This document shows, piece by piece, positions 50,156 to 59,843 of a stretch of 64,000 nucleotides of DNA. The stretch lies in NCBI GenBank assembly GCA_039680605.1, contig JBDKTA010000010.1, positions 1 to 64,000 on the forward strand. Reading direction: 5' to 3'. Both the position numbers and the translations under genes were made by a program. The notes under the pieces are model-generated. The model did no database searches. It had not been told where the DNA came from and worked only from the letters and a program-made list of their open reading frames with translations. Position 1 is the stretch's first letter; each line of letters begins with the position of its first letter. The DNA is from Planctomycetaceae bacterium. Lineage in GTDB: Bacteria; Planctomycetota; Phycisphaerae; SM23-33.

Positions 50156-52801
50156 TCAATCCTCTTCAGACGCGATCAGAAGCCAGCCGCGACCCGGATC
50201 AACCGGAATGCGGGCGTCGGGGGCAAAGGACGATGCCGGCTGGAATTGTTCAATGGCCGGCGCGCGCAGCACGGTCCCGGCCGGGTCGAGGCCAAGGGCC
50301 TTCCAGTCCACCGTGAGTTTGACCTCGGTCTTCTCCGGCGCCCAGCTTGCCAGGGCGATGAGGCTCTTTCCGGCCTTGCGATATACGGTGGCGAGCACGC
50401 TGGCGTTGTCGGTTTTCACAGGGCAGGCGGGGTTCCACCAGCCGTGCAGTTCGACGCCGGCCATGCCGAACTCGTCCCAGAGTTTCCAGATCGGCCGCGG
50501 GTCGCCGGACCAGCCTCGGCGCGTGACCTCGCCGAACACCATACCGTGCCAGGGGTTGGGCTTGTCGAGCATTTCGCTCATCAGGCCGAACGGAATGCCG
50601 GCTTGCTGGACCAGCATCTGGTCGGGCGGGAGGTTGCAATCGTGGCCTTCGCCAAACCAGAGACGGTGGACGTAAGGGAAGTTCTCCATGAACACGTAGG
50701 CCGACGCGATGTTGCCGGCCGTCGGGTGCGTGTGATTCCACGAATGCAGGTCGGCCAGCAGCGGTTTGCCGGCCGCCTCGAAGATCCGGTGGGCACGCTG
50801 GAATGCTTTGCGCCCTAGCGCCGTGTCGTCGATGTACAGGCCGTCGATGCCGGTTTCCCTCAGCGTAAAAGCCAGTCCCTCGAGATAGAAGTTGTCGAGC
50901 CGGGAATCCGGCGTGGTGATGACGGCCAGATCGAGCATGCCCTTGTACGCCCCGCGCAGTTCCGTGCGCCAGGCGGGGATGAAGCCGCTATCGCCGAGAT
51001 GCTCGACCAGCCATGGATGGGGACCCTCCGGGTTTGTGAGCGGGCGGGCCTTGACGCCATCGAGACCCGGGCTGGCACAGATGATCTCACCCCCTAGAGA
51101 CCAGAAGGCGAAGAGCTCGCTCAGGTTGTTCGTGATCTCGCGGGTCGTGTAGTAGATCTTCACCTTCAGGCCGCTGGCGTGAGCGTCGGCGACCACCTTC
51201 TTCAACAGCGGCATCGACGATTCGTAGTACGGATAGTTGATGACGGGGTTGGCTTGATGACTATGGTGGATGTTGAGGATGTTCGCCCCCCCGGCCTTGA
51301 CGCGGGCGGGATCGCGGTCGTCTCCGCCGTGCTGGTAGCGCAAGGTCCACTGCTCCTGGGTATTGAGCGGCTTGAATGGCGTCAGGAGCAGCCGGAAGTT
51401 GAAGTCCAGCGGCCGGCCTGCGACCAGTTCGCGCGGGCCGGTGTAGGCGACCGCCCTTGTGCCGGCGGCGGATTTGTTCAACCGGATGCCGCCGGTGCCC
51501 CACGACTCCGGGACCATCAACCGGCGCCAGTGGTAGTAGCAGTTGATCAGCGGCTTGCGCCAGTTCGCGCCGTACAACTGGAGCTTGAAGCCCCCGTTGA
51601 CCGCCCCGATCCAGAAGCCGTCCTGATGAAAGCTGGGGTTCCACTTCCAGTCCAGCGAGGCCGGGCAGCGGCCGCCGGCTTGCGTCAGCCCCATGAAATA
51701 CTCGTCCGCCCCGGGCGCCACGGCCACCTCCAGGCGAATGTCTTTCACCTTCACCGCCCGCGCCGCGGCGAGGCGGCAACGAATATCGGCAAAGCCGTCG
51801 TATTCCAGCAGGCCCTCGACGTCGAGGCGCATCCCGGAGGCCTTCGATTCAGCCCGCCAGTTCACCGCGCCTTCCGACTCGCGGGTGAACCGGATCTCGG
51901 AGGCCTCGAACGTCACGCTGCCTTCGTCCGTTTCCACCACGAACCGCAGCGGCGCCGACAGCAACTTTCGGGTCGCCTTGCCGGCAATGGCAGTGTTGTC
52001 GGCATTGAAGAATGACCTGATCTGCGCAGGCAGCCCGTCTTCGCCCAGCGCAAGGTCGCGGCCGAGAATCTTCAGCGTCCGGCCGTCGCGGACGACCGGC
52101 GTGAACGGCCGCGTGACGACGCGGTCGTCCAGGCCGATGGTCGAATCGAGCCATCGCAGCCGCGACAGTCGTTTGGCATCGTGGTCGCCGTGGTCATCCA
52201 GCGGCGCTCCCTCGACGGTCAGTCTTACCTCGACCGCCTGCGAAACGCCTCCCGCCGTGATTACGATCCTGCCGCGGATCGGCCCGGCAACATTCTTTGG
52301 GACGTCCATGCCGAACCAGAGGGCCTGGAGGCGCCCCTTCTCGACGTTGACCGTCTTGGTAAAGGCCCGCCCGAGAAAGTCTGTGCCGCCGAGGTTGAAG
52401 CAGCGGATACCGGGCAGATTCTCACAGTGAACCACCAGAGGCCCTGTCGCCGCTTTGGCTGCGAACAAGCCGACCTGGAAAACGTAGAACTCCCCCGGCT
52501 GTGCCGTGCCGACAAAGACGCCGGTGTGCCCCGGCAGATTGTTGATCCATCGACGCGGCAGGCCGGCGGCCTTGCGGATCGAGTGCGCCCGGTCTTCAAC
52601 AAACAACGTCCAGTCGTTTTTCAGTGTGCCGACGAACTTCGCCACATCCTCGGCGCTGGCAAGGTCATCCATGTCGCTTCTCACTTTCGGGTCGTGGACC
52701 ATCGCGGTCGTCCTGCCTGAAGGCATGTTCACCTCTGCCAGGACTGTCCCCATCGCGATTGCCCCGGCAAGCGCTACGGCGTAGACTCTCGGTATCGCCA
52801 T
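50156..52801 (-). CDS. DUF6067-like secreted glycoside hydrolase
   Basis: This 881-residue protein has a signal peptide (AVALAGAIAMGTVLAEV). N-terminal beta domains are followed by a TIM-barrel-like segment from about residue 510: NILNIHHSHQANPVINYP, LKVKIYYTTREITNNL and an acidic GIDGLYIDDTALGRKA likely at the active site. Then LADLHSWNHTHPTAGN and EFGMAGVELHGWWNP come before the end. This matches the large DUF6067/GH-type proteins abundant in Planctomycetota and Bacteroidota glycan loci. The linkage cleaved is not known. AGAGGA precedes ATG 52801. Confidence 0.78.
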   Translation of the reverse strand: MAIPRVYAVALAGAIAMGTVLAEVNMPSGRTTAMVHDPKVRSDMDDLASAEDVAKFVGTLKNDWTLFVEDRAHSIRKAAGLPRRWINNLPGHTGVFVGTAQPGEFYVFQVGLFAAKAATGPLVVHCENLPGIRCFNLGGTDFLGRAFTKTVNVEKGRLQALWFGMDVPKNVAGPIRGRIVITAGGVSQAVEVRLTVEGAPLDDHGDHDAKRLSRLRWLDSTIGLDDRVVTRPFTPVVRDGRTLKILGRDLALGEDGLPAQIRSFFNADNTAIAGKATRKLLSAPLRFVVETDEGSVTFEASEIRFTRESEGAVNWRAESKASGMRLDVEGLLEYDGFADIRCRLAAARAVKVKDIRLEVAVAPGADEYFMGLTQAGGRCPASLDWKWNPSFHQDGFWIGAVNGGFKLQLYGANWRKPLINCYYHWRRLMVPESWGTGGIRLNKSAAGTRAVAYTGPRELVAGRPLDFNFRLLLTPFKPLNTQEQWTLRYQHGGDDRDPARVKAGGANILNIHHSHQANPVINYPYYESSMPLLKKVVADAHASGLKVKIYYTTREITNNLSELFAFWSLGGEIICASPGLDGVKARPLTNPEGPHPWLVEHLGDSGFIPAWRTELRGAYKGMLDLAVITTPDSRLDNFYLEGLAFTLRETGIDGLYIDDTALGRKAFQRAHRIFEAAGKPLLADLHSWNHTHPTAGNIASAYVFMENFPYVHRLWFGEGHDCNLPPDQMLVQQAGIPFGLMSEMLDKPNPWHGMVFGEVTRRGWSGDPRPIWKLWDEFGMAGVELHGWWNPACPVKTDNASVLATVYRKAGKSLIALASWAPEKTEVKLTVDWKALGLDPAGTVLRAPAIEQFQPASSFAPDARIPVDPGRGWLLIASEED

Positions 52802-52873
52802 GTCGTCCTCTGTTCACGAATATACTCGATGCAACGCTAACGCAAGGCATCTAGAGCAACGGCAAGTTCGGCC

Positions 52874-55066
52874 TCACTTCTGTATTGTCCGCGCGATGAT
52901 CATCTCCTGCCAGTCGCGGTTCAGCGTCACAAACCGCGCGGACCAGCCCGAGACGCGGACGGCCAGACCCTGGTACATCTCCGGGTGTGCTTGGGCGTCG
53001 CGGAGCACTCGGTCGTCCACCACGTCGATGTGCAGGAAGATGCCGCCCAACCGCAGGAAGGTCTGTACCAGCGCCGCCAGAGTCTCAACGCCTTTGTCGC
53101 CGGAGACGGCGGTGGGGTCCATCTTGAGTTCCAGCGCCGTGCCGTTAGTCAGCCGCCTGAGGTCCATCGAGCAGTGGCTCTCGATGACCGCCGTCGGACC
53201 CTTGAGGTCAGTGCCAGGCGAAGGCGAGAAGTTCAGGGCCAGAATGTCGCCGTCCTTTCGCCCGGCGGCTATCGCGCCCCGCTGATGCCGCCACTCGATC
53301 TCGCGGCCGAACGTGCTCACGCCGGGCGGCCGCACGATGCCGTTGCGTTCCTGCACCGCGGCAACAGCCGCCAGAAAGTCGTCGAAGACCCGCTTGGTCA
53401 AGGCGTCGGCGGCGCCATCGGCGTTGCCGTAGGCCCCCACGCGGTGCAGCGCGTACTGCCGCAGGTCCTCGTGGCCGGACCAATCTTGGCGGAGGATGCG
53501 CACCAGTTCCCCCAGCGGGATCCGCCGCTCATCGTAGACCAGCCTGCGGATGGCCAGCAGGCTGTTGCCCGCGTCGGCCAGTCCGCCTGCATGCGGGGCA
53601 CGGACGGTGTACTGGGGTCCGCCGTCGTTGTACCCGCGGGCGCGTTCGATGCAGTCTTCAACCAGCAGAGACGCCAGCGGCGAAGGATACCCGTTCTTGG
53701 CACCGTCGATCTGCCGCTGGATTTCGTCAACCTGGGCCGCCAGGCGAGCACGGAACGCGGCGTAAAGAGCTTCGAAGGAAGCGTAGCTCGCCGCTCTGCC
53801 GTCACCCTTGACGCCCAACGTCTGCTGCAGGATGGAAAGCACGTCGAACGGGCAATAGCCGAAATTCGTCTTGCCGGGGACGAGAATCTCCCAGCAGCCG
53901 TCGTTGGCAAAATCGCGAGCCTCCTCGGGGCGATAGCCGAAATCGACCAGGCTCTGGATGATCTGGGCGTCGTTGTAGACCGCCACGATGCCCCCGCCCA
54001 GCCGCTGCACCTGGGCAATGCGCCGTAAGAGGGGCTCCGGCGAGCCCGTCCGTACACGCACGGCTATGGGGAACTCATTGATCCCCAGTTCCTCCACCAC
54101 GTCCAGCACGAGGTAGGTCACGTCGTTGAGGATTTCGCGACCGGCCTCGTCGACGCCGCCCAGCACGATGTTCTGGTAGTACTGCGCGTCGCCCGATCCC
54201 GGCCCGGCGTGTGCGCCGACCCAGTCGCACCCCTTGATCCAGAAGTGGGCCAGCAGTTCCCTCGCCTCGTCCAGCGTCATCCGGCCAGCCGCCAAGTCGC
54301 GCGAGAGGAAGGGCCCCAGCATCTTGTCGATCCGCCCGATCCCCGGCCAGTTGCCGCAGAGCCGCTGAAACGCGAAGGCCAGCCACAGGACCTGCACCGC
54401 CTGGCGGAAGTTCGCCGGCGGGGACCCCGCTACGGCAGCTAGCGCATCGGCCGTCTGCTGATAGGTCTCTCGCTGAGCGCCGGACGAGCCGGCGATCCGC
54501 TCGTTCAGCAGGTCCATGTAGCGTCGATGCCAGATCGCCGCGGCGTCCAGACACACATTCAGGGCTGCCAGGAAATCCCGCCCCTTGTCGTCCACGTCGC
54601 CGCGCGCCAGGCGCTGGGCGATCTGCCGCCGCAAGCCGTCGTAGCCGACCTGGAGCAGCCGCTCGAATCCCAGCGTGGTATGACTGGTGCTGCCGAATGC
54701 GGCTTTGCCGTCGACCAGGACGGGCAACTGGTGACATGTCGCCGCCTGGAGGGTGGCCGAACCGACCACCTTTTCACCCGGCACGATCCGCAGCGGTGCC
54801 TGTTCAGCGATCATCTTCACGCTGTGGGCGAACTTGATCTCGTCGCTGGCGGCAGCCAGATCCGATCGGCCGTCGAACGTCGGGCACTGGCTGAACAATG
54901 ATCTGCCCCATTCCCCGCTCAGCGCGCGACGGGCCAGTTCGCGGGTCGAGTCGGACAGGCGTCTGACTGTAGTCGAGATCATCCTGAACGTGGCCTTCTG
55001 AATGGGTTCCGCCGGCGACCGCCGCTGGCATCGAGACAATTCTACCGCGCCCTGACAGTCCGTCAT
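52874..55066 (-). CDS. Glycyl radical enzyme (pyruvate formate-lyase/diol dehydratase family)
   Basis: This roughly 730-residue protein has the PFL/GRE barrel. The thiyl site is FANDGCWEILVPGKT: a Cys followed two residues later by Glu (C-x-E), as in dehydratase and decarboxylase members rather than the Cys-Cys of pyruvate formate-lyase. The C-terminal glycyl-radical loop LAVRVSGWSARFVTL has the family RVxGW/Y...F layout with the radical Gly. The start at 55066 is set by GAGG 8 nt upstream. It heads the operon with DUF6067 and PL9 genes; no radical SAM activase was found in the window. Confidence 0.9.
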   Translation of the reverse strand: MTDCQGAVELSRCQRRSPAEPIQKATFRMISTTVRRLSDSTRELARRALSGEWGRSLFSQCPTFDGRSDLAAASDEIKFAHSVKMIAEQAPLRIVPGEKVVGSATLQAATCHQLPVLVDGKAAFGSTSHTTLGFERLLQVGYDGLRRQIAQRLARGDVDDKGRDFLAALNVCLDAAAIWHRRYMDLLNERIAGSSGAQRETYQQTADALAAVAGSPPANFRQAVQVLWLAFAFQRLCGNWPGIGRIDKMLGPFLSRDLAAGRMTLDEARELLAHFWIKGCDWVGAHAGPGSGDAQYYQNIVLGGVDEAGREILNDVTYLVLDVVEELGINEFPIAVRVRTGSPEPLLRRIAQVQRLGGGIVAVYNDAQIIQSLVDFGYRPEEARDFANDGCWEILVPGKTNFGYCPFDVLSILQQTLGVKGDGRAASYASFEALYAAFRARLAAQVDEIQRQIDGAKNGYPSPLASLLVEDCIERARGYNDGGPQYTVRAPHAGGLADAGNSLLAIRRLVYDERRIPLGELVRILRQDWSGHEDLRQYALHRVGAYGNADGAADALTKRVFDDFLAAVAAVQERNGIVRPPGVSTFGREIEWRHQRGAIAAGRKDGDILALNFSPSPGTDLKGPTAVIESHCSMDLRRLTNGTALELKMDPTAVSGDKGVETLAALVQTFLRLGGIFLHIDVVDDRVLRDAQAHPEMYQGLAVRVSGWSARFVTLNRDWQEMIIARTIQK

Positions 55067-55266
55067 AGAAAACGCCTCGTAGTGCTGCATGTCACTGATG
55101 ACATAGCGGTGACATTGGCCGTTGCACCTTTCATATGTCACTCCTGACAGATGGCCGACCCGCACATTCGGGGAGAACAGAAGCCCACACGTTGTGGTGG
55201 CGGCCGAACTCTGGTCCAGATGGGGCACTTGGGCTCGACGCGTTTAACTTTTCGCCGGTCAATCCC
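55067..55266. other. Likely left edge of the mobile element
   Basis: This non-coding 200 bp separates the glycyl radical enzyme operon from the integrase. GC content drops noticeably going right. No tRNA, perfect attachment core or direct repeat was recognised in it. The GRE promoter must also lie here; no clear hexamer pair could be assigned. Confidence 0.45.
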
Positions 55267-56526
55267 TCAGCCGCTTTTCAGAGCAATCTCCACTGCTCGC
55301 TCGATATCTCGTTCGGCATACAGCTCAGTGGTATCGATGTTGGTGTGCCCCAGGCCGGCGCTGGTTGCCTCTACGCCGAACTCCTGGCGAATCCTCGTGG
55401 CCCAACTGTGGCGTAACTGATGCGGGTGCCAATAGGGAACCTGCTTGTCAGCCGGAAGATCGGCGTTAGCCCTGTCGATCGCGTTGTGGATCGCATGACG
55501 ATAGCTGCCGGCATCGAAAACATCACCTGCCGGGCGTTTGGGCTCAGCCTTTCTCTTCGCTGCCAAATGCTTGAGGTGTGAAGGATACAGGGGCGTCTTT
55601 CGCTCCGCTCGTCTGGTTTCCTTACGCCATTGCTCTGATTCCTGCGGCGAAAAGCAGTAGGCCTCCGGGTCTTCCTTGATCCAAGGGGCCAGGATCTCCT
55701 GTGCCTGCGGTCCCAAAGGCACCACTCTCGCTTGGTCCAGATGCTCGCATTTGTGACGTTGGGGAATGTAGAGCCAGTACTTCTCCTTGAAGGTGATGTC
55801 ACAAGGGCGAATCGTACAGACTTCGCCGGGGCGCATTCCCGTCAGCCAGTGGAGACGTATCATGGCCCCCAGCGTGGGAGAGCAGTGCTTGAGTGTGGCC
55901 TCCACATGTTCCCACGCCACGGGGCGAACACGTTTGGGGTCCTTGGCCTGGCTCCTGCCCTTCTTCAGCCGGCGAACAGCCAGTAAGCCCTGCCACGCTT
56001 CGACAGTGACCAGTCCCTTCTCGACGGCCCAGCGGTAAGCCTTCTGGACCACGTGCAGGCGGTTGTTCACGGTAGTCAGCGATCTGACCTTACCGCTTGC
56101 ATCCTTGATCAGCGAGTCACGGTATTGAGCCACATCTGGAGGACTCAGTTCTCCCGCCGGTTTCTCTCCGTAGAGGTCCACCAGTTCCTGGAGAGCCATT
56201 TTGACGGTGTGGATATGGGCAGTGACTTTTCCGTCCTTCACGAAGTAGGTGCAGGCGTAGTCCAGGTAGTCCTGGGCCAGGTCTGCCACGGCGTAAACAT
56301 CCCCGTCGACTTCTGGCCGCGGGTCGGTCTTCCACTCATTTGCGAGCCAGTTCTTGAATCGTGCCATCGCTTGGCGCGGAGTTAATTCCTCGGCTGTCCC
56401 AAAGCGATGGGCATACCGCCTAGCTCTTCCAGACTCAGAAATAGTCTGATCACCATACCAAGTCGTTGTCCATTTCATTACCCCGTGGTGGAGCTTGAGT
56501 CTTGGCTCCGTAGGTTCTGTGGCCAT
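55267..56526 (-). CDS. int: Tyrosine recombinase (phage integrase)
   Basis: This 419-residue protein has a SAM-like/core-binding N-terminal domain (KMALQELVDLYGEKP...) and a catalytic domain. The latter contains LHWLTGMRPGEVCTIR (first Arg), HPHQLRHSWATRIRQEFG (HxxR) and LGHTNIDTTELYAE (His and nucleophilic Tyr). The full R-H-R-H-Y set is visible. It would excise and integrate the element at a specific att site. Last gene in the four-gene operon, directly after the excisionase-like gene. Confidence 0.94.
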   Translation of the reverse strand: MATEPTEPRLKLHHGVMKWTTTWYGDQTISESGRARRYAHRFGTAEELTPRQAMARFKNWLANEWKTDPRPEVDGDVYAVADLAQDYLDYACTYFVKDGKVTAHIHTVKMALQELVDLYGEKPAGELSPPDVAQYRDSLIKDASGKVRSLTTVNNRLHVVQKAYRWAVEKGLVTVEAWQGLLAVRRLKKGRSQAKDPKRVRPVAWEHVEATLKHCSPTLGAMIRLHWLTGMRPGEVCTIRPCDITFKEKYWLYIPQRHKCEHLDQARVVPLGPQAQEILAPWIKEDPEAYCFSPQESEQWRKETRRAERKTPLYPSHLKHLAAKRKAEPKRPAGDVFDAGSYRHAIHNAIDRANADLPADKQVPYWHPHQLRHSWATRIRQEFGVEATSAGLGHTNIDTTELYAERDIERAVEIALKSG

Positions 56527-56529
56527 TTG

Positions 56530-56991
56530 TTAACTCCCTTGGCGTAGCACAAGCTGTCTGTTTCCAGCCGGCTTGCGTTCTGAATTGGTCGTGGTTGTCG
56601 AAGCAGATTGCCCCCGCTCTGGCTTGCGGCGCCGGTTGACGAAGTCATCCAGATCTTCCCGGTGGAAGAAATTGAACTTCCCGATCCTGGTGGGCCGCAG
56701 CTCCCGTGTATCGACGTAATGCCGAAGGGTTCTGACTGCGGCCGCCCCATCGTCCGTCACCATGTCCAGGCAGAGATAGATCGCTGCCTGCTGGGCGGTG
56801 AACAGGCCGCTATGGCGGCGGGGGTTGGCTTCCTGGGTGTTCGCGGACCGCTGAACTGGCAGATACCCTTCCAGATCCTGGATTCCATCTGGGGCGATCC
56901 TGGCAGGGGCCACTGGGATGTCTGTCGTAATGTTGCTGGTAGTTTCTTCGCTGCTGTCGAGCGCCTGCGCGCAGTTATTCCGTTGGATCAT
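56530..56991 (-). CDS. Excisionase-like DNA-binding protein (MerR-type HTH)
   Basis: This roughly 153-residue protein starts at 56991 after AGGAGG. The C-terminal 70 residues, FTAQQAAIYLCLDM, TLRHYVDTRELRPTRIGKF and NFFHREDLDDFVNRRR, are the winged-helix excisionase/MerR-like DNA-binding core. Its N-terminal half is disordered and Ser/Thr-rich. Located 3 nt from the integrase start, it is the natural directionality factor for the element. Confidence 0.8.
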   Translation of the reverse strand: MIQRNNCAQALDSSEETTSNITTDIPVAPARIAPDGIQDLEGYLPVQRSANTQEANPRRHSGLFTAQQAAIYLCLDMVTDDGAAAVRTLRHYVDTRELRPTRIGKFNFFHREDLDDFVNRRRKPERGQSASTTTTNSERKPAGNRQLVLRQGS

Positions 56992-57016
56992 TGTTTTGCC
57001 TCCTGTTTCAGGTGGG

Positions 57017-59314
57017 TTAGTTGGTGGATGAATCAGATGGAGTGTCTGAAATACTGTTCGTGGGCGGGGTGTCTGCCGCCGCAGTTGGGCCACCTGATTC
57101 CGGTGGCCCCGTGTCCTCGGGCAGAAGAGCTATCCCCTCCCAGCCACGCCCATATCTTCCTCTGCTTACGGTGTGGCAACCTTTTGCTTTCAAGATCGCC
57201 GCGATGGCTCGGGTATTCAGCGGGGAGTTCTCGCCGATTTCCTGGCAGTATGCCATGTAGGCGTCCCGGAGCGAGGCATTGCTGGTCCAAGTATCGCGAG
57301 CGGGAACGTTGGGAACGCATCTCTCCTCCATGAACTGCTCGAAGGAGTTGCTCTCCTTGCGAAAGCTTTTTGTTGCCTCGCACACACAAGCCGGCGGGTT
57401 CAAACCCGATTTCTGCCACTCCAGGCAACCACAGACTGCCCAGGCCAGGATTCCCGGCAGTTCTTGCCGCAATTTCTCTGTGAGCTTGGTGTCCTGCTGG
57501 TCCTTGGGGATCACCACGTTGAAGGGCACAAGCAAGAGCCTGCGCCAGATTCCCTCGTCTGTCCCCTGAATGCGGGGCTTGTGGTTGGTCATCATGATGA
57601 TCTTGTGCGTGGGTTCAAACTCCCCGAAATCCTCGTACAGCTTTCGAGCCTTGAGCATGTCCCCGCCGGTTAGGAGCTTAACCAGTGCCTCAGAGAGCCT
57701 TTCGCCGGAGTCGGATTCGGAGGCTATAGCGAGACGTAGCCCTTGCAGATCGGCAATCACGTTGGGGGCCTTTTCGAACTTTGACACGGTCAGCAGTTCA
57801 TGGGGTGCAGGACCTGCGTAGTCGCCCATCACCGCCTTGAGCTGATTAAGTAGCGTTGACTTCCCATTGGCGCCGTCACCGTAGAAGATCGGCAGAACCT
57901 GCTCACTTACGCTTCCTGTCAGACAGTAGCCAATCAGTCGCTGGATAAAAGCTATGAGGTCCGCCTCGCCGGCAAAGATCTTGTCCAGGAATGCCTCCCA
58001 CTGTGGGCACGTAGCGGCGGGGTCGTATTCAACCGGGGAGAGGTGGGTGATAAAGTCTTTCGGCAACGAAGGACGAAGTTCTCCCGTTCTTAGGTCGATA
58101 ACCCCGTTATTTACTGCCAATAGCCAGGGGTCGCTATCGAACTGGTCCGGCCTTACGGCGAGTTTGCTACGCGCCAGGTCCACCATGGCCTCCACTCTTG
58201 ATCTGGACTCAGACTTCGTTGCGAAGTCCTCCATGGCCCTCCTTCTTGTCAAATCCTGAACATTTCTGGCTTCCTTGCGGATGGAGAGAATTGTTTGTTC
58301 GGCTGATTTCTGCACCTGCAGCAGGATGTCCCGTTCCCATCTCTTGCCATTCCAAATGAACCAACTGTTCCGTGGCTGGCAGTAGCAAGCCGTGTTGCGG
58401 TGCTGGTTGGCAAACCGCTCGGCGTTACCCAGGTCTGTCAGCTTGATCTCGTCAGCTTTGGCAGCGGGATTCTTAATGCCAGCCTCAAGACCAGAACGAG
58501 TCGTATCGGCGGCCTCATCCTCCGAAAGCCCAGCCTCGATCGCCGCCTCAATGAGGACAAGCTCGACTTGTTTCTTATTCAGACCTTCTGATTCAAGGCG
58601 CCGACCTAGCAAGTATGCTTTGGCATTGAGGGTGTCGTTACGGGAACCTTCCTCGGCCTCCCGCACTTCCTGGATTGCCTTCCGGACAATCTCGTTGCCA
58701 CAGGCCAGGGGTGCGGGATTCTCATGCAGGTCCTTACGTTCCGGTTTCTCCTGCAACGACAGGATTTTCTGGATGATGTCTGCAGGCAGCTCCGATACCT
58801 CTACATCCTGAGGCGACAGCCCTGGAATCCACTGATAGATTTTGCCTGTCTCCGGGTGCACAGAGCCCGGATACACAACCTGGCCACCGTCGGACTTGAT
58901 ATCTATGTTCCCTCCCAGCTTCTTAACTGAGTTTCCAATCTTGCACTTGGGAGCCTTGAAGTAATGGTGTGTGCCTCTGCTTGTCTTGGCTGTTACCGTT
59001 GTCGGCAACCCGAGCGGATCGGTATCCTGATCGATATCAATAACCAATATGCCAGAGGCGGTGCCGGTCCGCAGGCCCACGTTGCCCTTGCTGGCCCACT
59101 CCAGAGCTTGGTCGAGGGTCTCCCGAGGTGCAGTGGGCCATTCCTCCATCAACGGCCTCTTGCCCGCAAGGGGAATGAAGGACCATCCCATCTTGTGTCC
59201 AAGTCTCACATTCTTAACCCGATCAGATTCTTCCACCCCGTAGCGAGAGGTAGGCCTGATATCGGAGGTTTCTGTTGTAGATAGAATCGTGGTTTCGTCG
59301 TATGCCTGGATCAT
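57017..59314 (-). CDS. Primase-polymerase / D5-P4-type SF3 helicase
   Basis: This 765-residue protein joins an N-terminal AEP-type prim-pol domain to a helicase. The prim-pol part has GWSFIPLAGKRPLMEEW, a metal-binding DxD in ILVIDIDQD, SRGTHHYFKAPK, and GGNIDIKSDGGQVVYPGS. An intermediate region with D5_N features follows. The SF3 AAA+ helicase has Walker A GDGANGKSTLLNQL (about residue 478), Walker B/sensor in LAIASESDSGE and an arginine-finger segment WRRLLLVPFNV. Such proteins prime and unwind the origins of P4-like satellites and plasmids. Ribosome-binding site AAGGAGGA precedes ATG 59314. Confidence 0.93.
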   Translation of the reverse strand: MIQAYDETTILSTTETSDIRPTSRYGVEESDRVKNVRLGHKMGWSFIPLAGKRPLMEEWPTAPRETLDQALEWASKGNVGLRTGTASGILVIDIDQDTDPLGLPTTVTAKTSRGTHHYFKAPKCKIGNSVKKLGGNIDIKSDGGQVVYPGSVHPETGKIYQWIPGLSPQDVEVSELPADIIQKILSLQEKPERKDLHENPAPLACGNEIVRKAIQEVREAEEGSRNDTLNAKAYLLGRRLESEGLNKKQVELVLIEAAIEAGLSEDEAADTTRSGLEAGIKNPAAKADEIKLTDLGNAERFANQHRNTACYCQPRNSWFIWNGKRWERDILLQVQKSAEQTILSIRKEARNVQDLTRRRAMEDFATKSESRSRVEAMVDLARSKLAVRPDQFDSDPWLLAVNNGVIDLRTGELRPSLPKDFITHLSPVEYDPAATCPQWEAFLDKIFAGEADLIAFIQRLIGYCLTGSVSEQVLPIFYGDGANGKSTLLNQLKAVMGDYAGPAPHELLTVSKFEKAPNVIADLQGLRLAIASESDSGERLSEALVKLLTGGDMLKARKLYEDFGEFEPTHKIIMMTNHKPRIQGTDEGIWRRLLLVPFNVVIPKDQQDTKLTEKLRQELPGILAWAVCGCLEWQKSGLNPPACVCEATKSFRKESNSFEQFMEERCVPNVPARDTWTSNASLRDAYMAYCQEIGENSPLNTRAIAAILKAKGCHTVSRGRYGRGWEGIALLPEDTGPPESGGPTAAADTPPTNSISDTPSDSSTN

Positions 59315-59327
59315 GTGTGATTCCTCC

Positions 59328-59843
59328 TTAGAGAGCGGGGCTCTGGGCGGGTTTGTAGAAGTGCGGATCGTATGTGGTATGCTGGAGGGAGATTGCCTGG
59401 CTTACGACGGCTTGACCGTACGCCCTGCCATCCTCCGTGATCGCCTGATCCCATCGTGGCCGATAGCGTCTGGAGTGCCTGAACAAGCGATCGATGGCAA
59501 CCGGATCCTTGGCATACCAGAAGGCAAGCTCCACACAGAAAGCCAGGTCGCCCTCCTGGAGACCCAGTTCACAAGCAGGCTCCTTCCCCATCCACAGTTG
59601 GCCAAACTTGAGGGCTCTGGCAGACCGCATGGCTCTGGCGAGGATCTGCTCCTCACTGGGCGTCAAGGCATGTACTGGTCCGGTAAGTGGCCGAGGAATA
59701 TCGCCAGAGGGGTTCTCTGTTGCTGGTATCCCCTCGCTGGCAGGTAAGGTTGCTTGCCCCCTGGTGAAGCCCAGTCCTAGACTATCATGTGCATTCGTGT
59801 CTGTTCCATTCTGATCGGTGCTGCCCAATACTCTGCTATCCAT
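59328..59843 (-). CDS. NrS-1-polymerase HBD-like protein
   Basis: This 171-residue protein has an LAFWYAKDPVAIDRLFRHSR core followed by YRPRWDQAITEDGRAYGQAVV. This matches the helix-bundle domain seen at the end of phage NrS-1 polymerases and related prim-pol proteins ('lafWlgkD...iDrlFR.SgL.R.KWd'). Here it is a separate gene 13 nt upstream of the prim-pol/helicase gene rather than fused. It probably supplies a regulatory or template-binding module in trans. GAGGA precedes ATG 59843. Confidence 0.7.
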   Translation of the reverse strand: MDSRVLGSTDQNGTDTNAHDSLGLGFTRGQATLPASEGIPATENPSGDIPRPLTGPVHALTPSEEQILARAMRSARALKFGQLWMGKEPACELGLQEGDLAFCVELAFWYAKDPVAIDRLFRHSRRYRPRWDQAITEDGRAYGQAVVSQAISLQHTTYDPHFYKPAQSPAL

